This document shows positions 7,328-15,462 of a DNA stretch of 48,724 nt, piece after piece. Under the pieces are notes generated by a model. The model saw nothing but the letters and a program-made list of their open reading frames with translations, searched no databases and had not been told where the DNA came from. Each line of letters begins with the position of its first letter. The first letter of the stretch is position 1. Source of the stretch: Xinfangfangia pollutisoli (GTDB taxonomy: Bacteria > Pseudomonadota > Alphaproteobacteria > Rhodobacterales > Rhodobacteraceae); the NCBI RefSeq assembly GCF_020179405.1, contig NZ_JAICBZ010000023.1, forward strand, positions 1 to 48,724, read 5' to 3'. The position numbers and the translations under genes were made by a program.

Positions 7328-8112
7328 TATTTCCCCGCCATCCGATAGGCCAGAAGCCCGAGATATTCCTTCAGCGCCACATCCGCCTCTTGCAGATGGT
7401 CGTCGAGCCGCCACTCCATCCGGAACGTCTGCCCGGCCGAGCGGAAATCGACCGGCCAGGGCACCAGCCCGGTCCAGCCATTGCGCTGGAACGTCTCCAT
7501 CGACCGGGGCATGTGCCAGGCACTGGTCACCAGCAGCCAGACCTGACCCGGCTGCGGCTGGATCAGGTCGCGGGTGAAGATCGCGTTCTCGGCCGTATTG
7601 CGCGAGCGGTCTTCCAGCACGATCTGCGCCTCGGGCACGCCCAGGGCCAGCCACAGCGCCTTGGTCATCCGTGACGGGATGGTATGGGCGTCGCTGTAGA
7701 TCAGGCTGGCGGTGCCGCCGGTAAAGATCAGCTTCGCCTGCGGGTAGCGGCGGGCCAGTTCGACCCCGGCCGTCATCCGCTCGCCCCCGGCATTCATCCC
7801 CGTCACGCCCCAGCGCGTGAAGGCGCCGGTATCCTCGGCGCCGCCCAGCACGATGATCCCGTCGACATGATCGGGCAGGGGCGGATTGGGTGGATATTGG
7901 CGTTCCAGCGCGGCCAGAAGCGGCGTGCCCAGGGGAAAGACCGTCAGCGCCAGCAGCGCCAGGAAACCGGCCGTCAGCAGCGCGCGGGTGGCGCGCATCC
8001 GCCCGCGCCAGGCCGCCAGCAGGGCCAGGGCCAGCAGGATCAGCAGCCAGCTTTCCACCCGGGCCAGCATGCCCACGGTCTTCGAGGCGATGAAGAACAG
8101 ATCTTCAAGCAT
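7327..8112 (-). CDS. ElyC/SanA/YdcF-family (DUF218) membrane protein
   Basis: 261 residues from ATG 8112 (a TTG one codon earlier is possible). Seen: two N-terminal membrane helices (WLLILLALALLAAW and ALLTAGFLALLALTVF), then a soluble domain with DGIIVLGG, GGERMTAGVELARRYP, LIFTGGT, LEDRSRNTAENA and LVTSAWHMPRSM. These are the conserved blocks of the DUF218 family; its E. coli member ElyC affects cell-wall and lipid-carrier-dependent synthesis. The gene lies 9 bases after rfbB in the rhamnose operon. A role in undecaprenyl carrier use during polysaccharide synthesis is a reasonable inference from family and context. Confidence 0.85.
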   Translation of the reverse strand: MLEDLFFIASKTVGMLARVESWLLILLALALLAAWRGRMRATRALLTAGFLALLALTVFPLGTPLLAALERQYPPNPPLPDHVDGIIVLGGAEDTGAFTRWGVTGMNAGGERMTAGVELARRYPQAKLIFTGGTASLIYSDAHTIPSRMTKALWLALGVPEAQIVLEDRSRNTAENAIFTRDLIQPQPGQVWLLVTSAWHMPRSMETFQRNGWTGLVPWPVDFRSAGQTFRMEWRLDDHLQEADVALKEYLGLLAYRMAGK

Positions 8113-8121
8113 CAAGCCGGC

Positions 8122-9162
8122 TCAGCCCTTGCCCAGACGCACGCCCACGCCCTGGCGCGCCAGAAGCGGCTGCCACCAGGCCTCGTTGTCCAGATACCAG
8201 CGCACGGTGCGGCGCAGGCCTTCTTCCACCGTCACGCTGGGCCGCCAGCCCAGTTCGTCGCGGATGCGCGCGGGGTCGATCGCATAGCGCGCATCATGGC
8301 CCGGCCGGTCGGTGACGAAGCGGATCTGATCGGCATAGCTGCCCTGATCCTTGGGCTTCATCTCGTCCAGAAGCGCGCAGATCGTGCGCACCAGGTCGAT
8401 GTTGCGCCGTTCATTCTCGCCGCCGATATTGTAGCTGCGCCCGACCGTGCCCTTCTGCACCACCAGCAGCAGCGCATCGGCATGGTCTTCGACATACAGC
8501 CAGTCGCGCACATTCTCGCCCTTGCCATAGACCGGGATGTCGCGGCCATGGATGGCGTTCAGGATCACCACCGGAATCAGCTTTTCCGGGAAGTGATAGG
8601 GGCCGTAATTGTTCGAGCAATTGGTCAGCACCACCGGCAGGCCGTAGGTTTCGTGCCAGGCCCGCACCAGATGGTCGCTGGCCGCCTTCGAGGCCGAATA
8701 GGGGCTGCGCGGATCATAGGGCGTCACTTCGGTGAACTGCCCCTCGGCGCCCAGCGAGCCGAAGACCTCGTCGGTCGAGATATGGTGGAAGCGGAACCCT
8801 TCGGGCCGGCCTTCGCGCGTCCAATAGGCGCGGGCGGCTTCCAGCATGTTGAACGTGCCGGTGATATTGGTCTCGATGAAATCCGAAGGCCCGTCGATCG
8901 ACCGGTCGACATGGCTTTCCGCGGCCAGATGCATCACCGCATCGGGGCGATGGGTGGCAAAGACCCGGTCCAAAGCCGCGCGGTCGCGGATATCGGCCTG
9001 CTCGAAACTGTAGAGGTTCGAGCCCGCAACCGGCGCCACGTTTTCGGCGCAGGCCGCATAGGTCATCGCGTCAAGGTTCACCACCTCATGCCCGCGCCCG
9101 ACCGCAAGCCGCACCACCGCCGAGCCGATGAAGCCCGCGCCCCCCGTGACCAGAAGCTTCAT
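8122..9162 (-). CDS. rfbB: dTDP-glucose 4,6-dehydratase
   Basis: 346 residues. It converts dTDP-glucose to dTDP-4-keto-6-deoxyglucose. Seen: the NAD-binding TGGAGFIGS at residues 6-14, [11 protein letters not shown], the STDEVFG active-site block, and the YxxxK in [29 protein letters not shown] is the characteristic RfbB stretch. Length is as expected. The ATG at 9162 overlaps the rfbC stop by four bases. Confidence 0.98.
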   Translation of the reverse strand: MKLLVTGGAGFIGSAVVRLAVGRGHEVVNLDAMTYAACAENVAPVAGSNLYSFEQADIRDRAALDRVFATHRPDAVMHLAAESHVDRSIDGPSDFIETNITGTFNMLEAARAYWTREGRPEGFRFHHISTDEVFGSLGAEGQFTEVTPYDPRSPYSASKAASDHLVRAWHETYGLPVVLTNCSNNYGPYHFPEKLIPVVILNAIHGRDIPVYGKGENVRDWLYVEDHADALLLVVQKGTVGRSYNIGGENERRNIDLVRTICALLDEMKPKDQGSYADQIRFVTDRPGHDARYAIDPARIRDELGWRPSVTVEEGLRRTVRWYLDNEAWWQPLLARQGVGVRLGKG

Positions 9163-9722
9163 TTGCCGCCCTCCCAGGTGAAAGGCCGCGGTGCCTCGGC
9201 CAGAAGCGGGGCGTTCCGGTCCTTGTCGGACAGGACGGGGGCGGCGATGCCCCAATCCACCCCGATCTGCGGATCGTCCCAGCGCACGGCGCCGTCGCAA
9301 TCGGGCGCGTAAACATCGCTGCACTTGTATTGCACTTCGGTGTCGTCGGTCAGGGTGACGAAGCCATGCAGAAAGCCCTTCGGCACCAGCAACTGCCGGC
9401 CGTTCTCGGCCGAAAGCTCGACCCCGACCCATTTCCCGAAGCGCGGAGATCCGGCGCGGAAATCCACCGCCACATCCAGGATCGCGCCGCGCGAACAGCG
9501 CACCAGCTTGTCCTGCGCATGGGGCGGGCGCTGGTAATGCAAGCCGCGCAAGGTGCCCTTGGCGGCCGAGAAGGACTGGTTGTCCTGCACCCAGGCGATG
9601 TCGATCCCGGCCTCGGCCATGCGGGTGGCATTGTAGGTTTCCATGAACCAGCCGCGGGCATCGCCAAAGCGGCGCGGGGTCAGGATCAGAACTTCGGGAA
9701 GGGCGGTCGGGTCAATCTGCAT
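9159..9722 (-). CDS. rfbC: dTDP-4-dehydrorhamnose 3,5-epimerase
   Basis: 187 residues from ATG 9722 (GTG 9731 would add three). It epimerises dTDP-4-keto-6-deoxyglucose at C3 and C5. Seen: [15 protein letters not shown] near the N-terminus, [20 protein letters not shown] with the catalytic His, the [13 protein letters not shown] block and [12 protein letters not shown]; this is the RmlC cupin. It is the first gene of the rhamnose operon; the promoter should lie in 9723-9785, since the flippase gene upstream ends at 9786 on the same strand. Confidence 0.97.
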   Translation of the reverse strand: MQIDPTALPEVLILTPRRFGDARGWFMETYNATRMAEAGIDIAWVQDNQSFSAAKGTLRGLHYQRPPHAQDKLVRCSRGAILDVAVDFRAGSPRFGKWVGVELSAENGRQLLVPKGFLHGFVTLTDDTEVQYKCSDVYAPDCDGAVRWDDPQIGVDWGIAAPVLSDKDRNAPLLAEAPRPFTWEGGK

Positions 9723-9785
9723 GTCGGGCACCGGAAAGCGAACGTGCCACCGCTCCTAGCGCAGAACGAACGGCGGGCACAGGGG

Positions 9786-11132
9786 CTAAGGGGTCAAGGT
9801 GGCAAGATCCTGTCGGTAAAGCAGGCCAAGCGCGGCCAGAAGCAGCAGCGTCAGCGCGCCCAGGGCCAGATCGTGGCGCATGTCCCAGGCGCGATGCCGC
9901 CAGGCCAGCCGCGCGATCAGCGGATGCACCAGCGCCAGGGCGATTCCCTGGCCCAGCAGCGCCCCGCCCAGCCCCGCCAGTTCGGCACCGGCCAGGAAGG
10001 CCAGGGTCTGCAGCCCCGCCTTGGCGGCGATCAGCAGGAAATAGCCGCGCCCATCGCCCGCGGCCAGGGCCGACTGGTCATAGGTCATGCCGATCACCCC
10101 CGGCATCTGCGCCATGGCGATGGCGGTCACCAGCACGCCCGCCGCCAGATAGCGGTCATCATAGAGAAGCCGCACCACCGGCCCCCCGGCCAGCGCCATG
10201 ACCGTCAGCAGCGCCAGCACCGAAAGCGACAGGCCAAAGCGCAGCCGGCTGAGCCGCCGCGCGTTCTGCGCCGAGGCGGCGGGCGGATGGTCGCGATACA
10301 AGGGAATCATGATCCGCGCCACGACCTGGCCTGCCAGCAGCATGGGGAACGAGGCCAGGAAATAACCGATATTGTAGATGCCCAGATCGGCCAGGTTCAG
10401 ATAGGCGCCCAGGATCGCCTTGTCGCCCTGCGACAGCAGAAAGCCGCAGGCGGTGGACAGGAAGATCCATTTGCCGAACTGCACCAGCTCGGCCGCGGCC
10501 GAGCTGTCCCAGCGAAAGCGGTTCGCAGGGCCCGGCAGGAAGGCCCAGCACAGCACAAGCTTCGCGGCCGATCCGATCAGCGCGCCCAGAACCAGCGCCC
10601 AGACGCTGCGCATCGTCCAGGCCAGCACGACCATCGCGGCAATGCCGATCACCTGGGCCAGCAGGTCCAGCGCGGTCAGCCGTCCCAGCAGAAGATGCCG
10701 GTTCGCCGTGTCGATTCGGGTGGGGTTGAAGCCCGCGATCAGCAGCGTCAGCCCCGCCGCCGGCAGCAAAGCCGCCAGTTCGGGCGCGCCGTACAGCCGC
10801 GCCACCGGCCAGGCACAGGCGCAGGTCAATAGCCACAGCAGCGCCCCGCGCAGGACATTGATCGTCCAGGCCGTGTCCAGAAAGTCGGGCGCGTCGCCGC
10901 GCGGGCTGCGGCTGATCGCGGGGCCAATGCCGGTATCGGAAAACATCGCCAGCCCGACCAGCACCACCGAGACCAGCGCCATGACCCCGAACGCCTCGGG
11001 GAACAGAAGCCGCGTCAGCACCAGGTTCGACCCCAGCCGCAGCGCCTGGGTCACGGCGTAAGACCCCGCCGTCAGCGCCCCGCCGCTTAATGCCCGGCGA
11101 TGCAGCCCGCCTTGTGCCATGCCCCGTGCCAT
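9786..11132 (-). CDS. Wzx-type polysaccharide flippase (MATE/MOP superfamily)
   Basis: 448 residues from ATG 11132. Seen: about 12-14 hydrophobic segments, an N-terminal RALSGGALTAGSYAV then LVLTRLLFPEAFGVMALV, and SQGDKAILGAYL in the middle, the pattern of lipopolysaccharide/exopolysaccharide flippases (PF13440-like). Such proteins turn the lipid-linked repeat unit to the periplasmic face. The start is uncertain: ATG 11132 and ATG 11120 lie in two tandem copies of CACGGGGCATGG, and a GTG at 11174 would begin inside a repeat element. It is divergent from the glycosyltransferase at 11341 and followed by rfbC after 63 bases. Confidence 0.9.
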   Translation of the reverse strand: MARGMAQGGLHRRALSGGALTAGSYAVTQALRLGSNLVLTRLLFPEAFGVMALVSVVLVGLAMFSDTGIGPAISRSPRGDAPDFLDTAWTINVLRGALLWLLTCACAWPVARLYGAPELAALLPAAGLTLLIAGFNPTRIDTANRHLLLGRLTALDLLAQVIGIAAMVVLAWTMRSVWALVLGALIGSAAKLVLCWAFLPGPANRFRWDSSAAAELVQFGKWIFLSTACGFLLSQGDKAILGAYLNLADLGIYNIGYFLASFPMLLAGQVVARIMIPLYRDHPPAASAQNARRLSRLRFGLSLSVLALLTVMALAGGPVVRLLYDDRYLAAGVLVTAIAMAQMPGVIGMTYDQSALAAGDGRGYFLLIAAKAGLQTLAFLAGAELAGLGGALLGQGIALALVHPLIARLAWRHRAWDMRHDLALGALTLLLLAALGLLYRQDLATLTP

Positions 11133-11149
11133 GCCCCGTGCGCCCGCCT

Positions 11150-11201
11150 CTTCCTCTCTGCAGAAATATCCCACGGGGGTCCGGGGGTGTGAAACCCCCG
11201 G
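11150..11201 (-). repeat. Hairpin plus purine-tail intergenic repeat, copy A
   Basis: On the minus strand: an 8-base stem CCGGGGGT/ACCCCCGG around a short loop (11181-11201), a C-rich linker, GGATATTT and then TGCAGAGAGGAAG. Copy B at 21424-21481 has the same order with a compensated stem and an identical 13-base tail. The tail is Shine-Dalgarno-like and ends 17 bases before the flippase ATG. The rest of the 208-base spacer 11133-11340 shows no gene and presumably carries divergent promoters. Confidence 0.7.
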
Positions 11202-11340
11202 CGCCGCCAGAGGCGTTGTCAGCTAAGGCTTTGCGGCAACGCCCGTCAACCGGATGCGGTGTCCCCGGTGCTTCCCCCTTGCCAGTCCGCCCCACCGCAA
11301 CCGATGCTGGCCCCGCGCTGCCCCGCGAAAGCCTCTGCTC

Positions 11341-12564
11341 GTGAAACTTGCCTATCTCGTCAACACCTATCCCTTGCCCTCGCAGACCTTCATCCGGCGC
11401 GAGATTCAGGCGCTTGAGCGGATGGATTGGCAGATCCACCGCTTTGCGCTGCGGTCAGACCGGGCGCGGCTGGTCGATCCGGCCGATATCGCCGAGGATT
11501 CGCGCACCGAACATCTGCTGAAGCCGGGCCTGTGGCGGCTGGCGCGCACGGCGCTGCCCTTTGCCGCGAAACGCCCGGCCGCGGCCTTCCGCGCGCTGCG
11601 GCTGGCGCTGGCCTGCGGGGCGCGGGGGGCCGGCGGGGCGCCCGGAACCGGCGGGCGGCTTCGGCATCTGGTCTATTGGCTGGAAGCCGCGCAGCTGGCG
11701 CGGCGCTGCCATGAAGACCGGCTGCCGCATATCCATGCGCATTTCGGCACCAATTCCGCCACCGTCGCCATGCTGGCAGCCGAGATCGGCGGGCTGTCCT
11801 TTTCCTTCACCGTCCATGGCCCCGAGGAATTCGATGCCCCCCGCGCCCATTCGCTGGCCCTGAAGGTGGCGCGGGCCGAGTTCACCGTGGCGATCTCGTC
11901 CTATGGCCGGGCGCAGCTGTGCCGCTGGGTGGATGTCGGCCATTGGGACCGGATCCATGTCGTGCATTGCGGGATCGAGCCTTGGCGCTTCCCCGAACCC
12001 GAACCCCTGCCCGAGGGGCCGCTGAAGCTGGTGGCGATCGGTCGTCTGGCCGAGCAGAAGGGCTTTCCCCTGCTGGTCGAGGCGCTGCCGCAGGCGCTGC
12101 GCGCCGTGCCCGACCTGCATCTGACCCTGATCGGCGAGGGCCCGTTCCGCCCGCTGATCGAACGCCAGATCGCCGGGGCCGGGATCGGCGCGCATGTCAC
12201 GCTGACCGGCTGGCTGGAAGAGGCCGATGTCCGCGCCCGTCTGGCCGCCGCGCATGTGCTGGTGCTGCCCTCATTCGCCGAGGGCCTGCCGATGGTGGTG
12301 ATGGAGGCCTTTGCCGCCGGCCGCCCGGCCATTGCCTCGGCGATCATGGGCGTGCCGGAACTGGTCAGCCGCGAAACCGGCTGGCTGGTGGCGGCGGGCG
12401 ATCCGCAGGCGCTGGCCCAGGCCATCGTCGCGGCGGCGGCCCTGCCGCGCGCGCGGCTGGCCGAGATGGGCCGCAATGCCCGCGCCGCCGTGATGGCGCA
12501 GCATGACATCACCCGCCTGGCCGAGGATCTGGCCGGGCTTTTCGCCTCGGGCGGGCGGCCATGA
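11341..12564 (+). CDS. Family 4 glycosyltransferase
   Basis: 407 residues from GTG 11341 (VKLAYLVNTYPLPSQTFIRRE). Seen: the N-terminal KLAYLVNTYPLPSQTF block, HIHAHFGTNSATVAML (acceptor domain), FTVHGPEEFD, the donor-domain entry LVAIGRLAEQKGFPLLVEAL and the EX7E-type EGLPMVVMEAFAAGRPAIAS near residues 315-335. This is the GT-B fold of retaining family 4 enzymes, closest in style to WcaL-like colanic-acid transferases. The open frame extends to 11254, but the VKLAYLVN start matches the family. It overlaps the next glycosyltransferase by four bases. Confidence 0.92.
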   Translation: MKLAYLVNTYPLPSQTFIRREIQALERMDWQIHRFALRSDRARLVDPADIAEDSRTEHLLKPGLWRLARTALPFAAKRPAAAFRALRLALACGARGAGGAPGTGGRLRHLVYWLEAAQLARRCHEDRLPHIHAHFGTNSATVAMLAAEIGGLSFSFTVHGPEEFDAPRAHSLALKVARAEFTVAISSYGRAQLCRWVDVGHWDRIHVVHCGIEPWRFPEPEPLPEGPLKLVAIGRLAEQKGFPLLVEALPQALRAVPDLHLTLIGEGPFRPLIERQIAGAGIGAHVTLTGWLEEADVRARLAAAHVLVLPSFAEGLPMVVMEAFAAGRPAIASAIMGVPELVSRETGWLVAAGDPQALAQAIVAAAALPRARLAEMGRNARAAVMAQHDITRLAEDLAGLFASGGRP

Positions 12565-13367
12565 CCCGCTATTCCCCCGCCGATTTCGCCCTGGCCTGCG
12601 CCAGCCATTCCGACGCGATCCTGGCCGCCAACCTGGCCCGCTCGCCCTGCGCCCAAACGCTGCCCCTGCGGGTCGAGACCGGCGCGCCCTCGGCTGCCAC
12701 GGCCTATAACCGCGCGCTGGCCGCGACCACGGCGCCGGTGGTGATCTTCGCGCATCACGATGTCTATCTGCCGCCGGGATGGGAGACGCTTCTGGCCGCG
12801 CGGCTGACCGAGGTCGCGGCGCAGGACCCGGACTGGGCGCTGTTCGGCGCCTTTGGCGTGGGGCTGGATGCGGCGCATGTCGGGCCGGTCTGGTCATCTT
12901 CGCTGGGCCAGATCGTCGGCCGGGTGCCGCCTGCGCCGGTGCAGGTGCAAAGCTATGACGAATTGCTGATCGTGCTGCGCCGCGGCTCGGGGCTAAGCTG
13001 GGACGAGGCGCTGCCCGGCTGGCATTTCTACGGCACCGATATCGTGGCCCAGGCCCGCGCGCGGGGATTGCGCGCCTGGGCCGGGGCGCTGCCCACCGTC
13101 CATAATGACCGCTATCACGAGGCGCTGGGCGACGATTTCGCCGAATGCTACCGCTTCCTGCAGCGCAAATGGCGCGATGCCCTGCCGCTGCGCTCTCCCA
13201 TCACCAAGATCAGCCGCTCGGGCCTGCACCTGCTGCGCGACCGCTGGCGCGCCCGCGGATCGCGCGATTTCCGCGCCGGCATGGCGGTGGGCACGGATAC
13301 CCCGGTCGAGACGCTGGCCGCGCGCTGCGGCTGGGCCGATCTGACCGCTTCGGTCCCGGCGCCCTGA
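12561..13367 (+). CDS. Glycosyltransferase-like protein (GT-A superfamily)
   Basis: 268 residues, starting inside the previous gene's stop (ATGA). Seen: PSAATAYNRALAATTAPVVIFAHHDVYLPPGWETLL (about residues 43-78), where HHDVY occupies the place of the metal-binding DxD of GT-A enzymes, then GLSWDEALPGWHFYGTDIV and a C-terminal YRFLQRKWRDALPL. This resembles glycosyltransferase-like family PF13712, which has HHDV in the same position. The N-terminal beta strands are short compared with full GT2 enzymes. Role inferred: a sugar transfer step in the same polysaccharide. Substrate unknown. Confidence 0.7.
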   Translation: MTRYSPADFALACASHSDAILAANLARSPCAQTLPLRVETGAPSAATAYNRALAATTAPVVIFAHHDVYLPPGWETLLAARLTEVAAQDPDWALFGAFGVGLDAAHVGPVWSSSLGQIVGRVPPAPVQVQSYDELLIVLRRGSGLSWDEALPGWHFYGTDIVAQARARGLRAWAGALPTVHNDRYHEALGDDFAECYRFLQRKWRDALPLRSPITKISRSGLHLLRDRWRARGSRDFRAGMAVGTDTPVETLAARCGWADLTASVPAP

Positions 13368-13420
13368 CCGCCGCGCAGCCCGGGCTTGCCGCGGGGCGGG
13401 GCAGGGCTTACCTCTGGCCC

Positions 13421-14215
13421 ATGCGCCGCCTCATCCCCTTCCTGCCCAAGCCCCCCGTCGTCCCGGTGATCCGCCTGCAAGGCACGATCGGCATGGGTGC
13501 GCGGTCCCTGTCAGATGCCGCCCTGGCCCCGGTGATCGAACGCGCCTTTTCGCGCGGCAAGCCCGTGGCGGTGGCGCTGGCGATCAACTCGCCCGGCGGC
13601 TCGCCCGCGCAATCCAGCCTGATCGCGGCGCGGATCCGGCGGCTGGCCGATGAGAAGAAGATCCCCGTCCATGCCTTTGTCGAGGATGTGGCGGCCTCGG
13701 GCGGCTATTGGCTGGCCACGGCGGCCGATGACATCTGGGCCGATGAAAGTTCGCTTCTTGGCTCGATCGGGGTGATTTCGGCGGGCTTCGGCTTTCCCGA
13801 GGCGCTGGCGAAGCTGGGGGTCGAACGCCGGGTGCAGACGGCGGGCCGGTCGAAAAGCCTGGCCGATCCGTTCAAGCCGCAGACCGAGGCCGATCTGGCC
13901 CGGATCCGCGCGCTGATTGAACCCTTGCACGAAATCTTCATCGCCCAGGTCAAGGCGCGGCGGGGGGCGCGGCTGGATGCGACGGCCGATCTGTTCAATG
14001 CCGATGTCTGGCTCGGCCGGCAGGCGCAGGCGTTGGGGCTGATCGACGGGATCGGCCATCTGAAGCCGAAGCTGATGGAACTGTACGGGCCCAAGGTCCG
14101 GCTGCTGCCTTTGGGCCAGCGGCGCGGGCTGATGCAGCGGCTGGGGCTTTCGCTGGTGGACAGCGCGGTTGCGGCGGTGGAAGATCGGGCGCTCTGGGCG
14201 CGATACGGGCTGTAG
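13421..14215 (+). CDS. S49-family serine peptidase (SppA/SohB-like)
   Basis: 264 residues. Seen: VIRLQGTIG near the N-terminus, AINSPGGSPAQS (55-65), the nucleophile Ser93 in DVAASGGYW, and the general base Lys145 in AGRSKSLADPF; the 52-residue Ser-Lys spacing equals that of short SppA. GSIGVISAGF also fits. These peptidases degrade signal peptides or membrane protein fragments at the cytoplasmic membrane. No clear membrane helix is seen at the N-terminus, so the protein may be cytoplasmic or peripheral. The start ATG 13421 has only a weak ribosome site (GCAGGGC). It is immediately followed by the small zinc-ribbon gene (no gap) and the SDR gene. Confidence 0.9.
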   Translation: MRRLIPFLPKPPVVPVIRLQGTIGMGARSLSDAALAPVIERAFSRGKPVAVALAINSPGGSPAQSSLIAARIRRLADEKKIPVHAFVEDVAASGGYWLATAADDIWADESSLLGSIGVISAGFGFPEALAKLGVERRVQTAGRSKSLADPFKPQTEADLARIRALIEPLHEIFIAQVKARRGARLDATADLFNADVWLGRQAQALGLIDGIGHLKPKLMELYGPKVRLLPLGQRRGLMQRLGLSLVDSAVAAVEDRALWARYGL

Positions 14216-14395
14216 ATGCTGATCAAGGTCATCCTCGTCTTTCTGCTGGCCATGGCGCTGGTCGGCATGCTGGGCAAGCTGCTGTTTCCCGACCGGCCCG
14301 GCCTTCTGGGCCGCCGCCGCCGCGCAACCGCCTGCCGCAGTTGTGGCAAGCCCTTGATCGGCAAGGGCCCCTGTTCCTGCAGGGGGCGCCGATGA
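14216..14395 (+). CDS. Tiny membrane protein with C-terminal zinc ribbon
   Basis: 59 residues, beginning directly after the peptidase stop and overlapping the SDR start by four bases (ATGA at 14392), so it is embedded in the operon. Seen: one N-terminal membrane helix (LIKVILVFLLAMALVGML, residues 2-19), a basic GRRRR patch, then four cysteines in CRSCGKPLIGKGPCSC (residues 40-55; CxxC and CxC), a compact zinc-binding knuckle. The protein has no known function to me; conserved position between an S49 peptidase and a pterin-reductase-like SDR would support a real gene. Confidence 0.75.
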   Translation: MLIKVILVFLLAMALVGMLGKLLFPDRPGLLGRRRRATACRSCGKPLIGKGPCSCRGRR

Positions 14396-15165
14396 CGGCG
14401 CTGGTCACCGGGGCGGGCCGGCGGCTGGGCCGGGCGATGGCGCTGTATCTGGCGCAGCGCGGCCATGACGTGGCGGTGCATTACTCCAGCTCAGAGTCCG
14501 AGGCGCAGGCGGTCGTGGATGAAATCCGCGCGCTGGGCCGTCAGGCGGTTGCGCTGCAGGCCGACCTTCTCGACGAGTCCCAGGTCGAGACGCTGCTGCC
14601 CCGCGCCGCGGCGGCGCTGGGCCCGCTGACCGTGCTGGTCAACAATGCCTCGATCTTCGAATATGACCGGATCGACACCGCCACCCGCCGGGGCTGGGAC
14701 CGGCATATGGAATCGAACCTGCGCGCGCCCTATGTGCTGACGCAGGGCTTCGCCCGGCAATGCCCGCAGGCCCTGCCCGATGCGGCGGGCGAGCCGCTGG
14801 CGCGCGGGCTGATCGTCAACATGATCGACCAGCGGGTCTGGAAGCCGACGCCCGAGTTTTCCACCTATACGATCGCCAAGATGGGCCTTTGGGCGCTGAC
14901 CCGCAGCGCGGCCCAGGGTCTGGCCCCGCATGTGCGCGTGAACGCCATCGGCCCGGGGCCCACCCTGCAGGGCGCGCGGCAAAGCGAGACGCATTTCACC
15001 CGCCAGCGTGCGGCCACCCCCTTGGGCCGCGGCGCCAACCCGGCGGATATCACCGCGGCGCTGGGCTTCTTCCTCGACAGCCCCGCCGTGACCGGCCAGA
15101 TGATCGCCGTCGATGGCGGCCAGCACCTGGCCTGGCAGACCCCGGATGTGCTGGGCGTCGAGTAG
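14392..15165 (+). CDS. SDR-family pteridine reductase-like oxidoreductase (FolM/PTR1 type)
   Basis: 257 residues. Seen: the Rossmann motif TGAGRRLGRA at 6-15, NNAS at 84-87, and Y159/K163 of the SDR triad. The usual catalytic Ser is replaced by Asp146, 13 residues before the Tyr, exactly as in pteridine reductases (Asp-Tyr-Lys, PTR1/FolM); the RRLGRA block also fits that family. Predicted reaction: NADPH-dependent reduction of a dihydropterin or dihydrofolate. It forms an operon with the S49 peptidase and the zinc-ribbon protein. It could instead be a generic SDR, but the Asp spacing argues for a pterin substrate. Confidence 0.8.
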   Translation: MTALVTGAGRRLGRAMALYLAQRGHDVAVHYSSSESEAQAVVDEIRALGRQAVALQADLLDESQVETLLPRAAAALGPLTVLVNNASIFEYDRIDTATRRGWDRHMESNLRAPYVLTQGFARQCPQALPDAAGEPLARGLIVNMIDQRVWKPTPEFSTYTIAKMGLWALTRSAAQGLAPHVRVNAIGPGPTLQGARQSETHFTRQRAATPLGRGANPADITAALGFFLDSPAVTGQMIAVDGGQHLAWQTPDVLGVE

Positions 15166-15462
15166 CCGCGGCCAAGTTGTCCACCTTTGGCCCGCTCTTC
15201 ACCAACCCGTTACAAAAAGGCCTTGAAACTCAAGCGTTTGTCTTATGGATAAGAATCTTTCCAATGAAATCAATGCCTTCATTTTTGGCCTAATTTTTAG
15301 GCAATCTACCGAAACAGCCCGAAAACAACGGAAATCGGGCGCTGGCGAAATCTTCTCCGCAGACTTGTCCACAGATTCCGTGGACAGCTTTGCTCTTGCC
15401 CCCGGGCCCGGTTCGGTGCAGCGAGGGGGCAGAATCGCGACATTCGGAATGGCTCAATTCGC
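15166..15462. promoter_or_regulatory. AT-rich, repeat-bearing spacer upstream of uvrC
   Basis: No gene is present. It has an AT-rich core (15230-15310). Seen: a 7-base inverted repeat TGTCCAC/GTGGACA (15366-15372, 15380-15386), a GCCTAA/TTAGGC stem (15288-15302), and sequences one base from the DnaA box consensus: TTGTCCACA at 15365 and, on the minus strand, TTATCCATA at 15244-15252. Three GANTC sites (about 15252, 15374 and 15432) also lie here. It must carry the uvrC promoter; any replication role is inference. Confidence 0.45.

Noticed and set aside
15366-15386. LexA/SOS box for uvrC
   Set aside because: The inverted repeat TGTCCAC-N7-GTGGACA does not match the GTTC-N7-GTTC type site known for this bacterial group.
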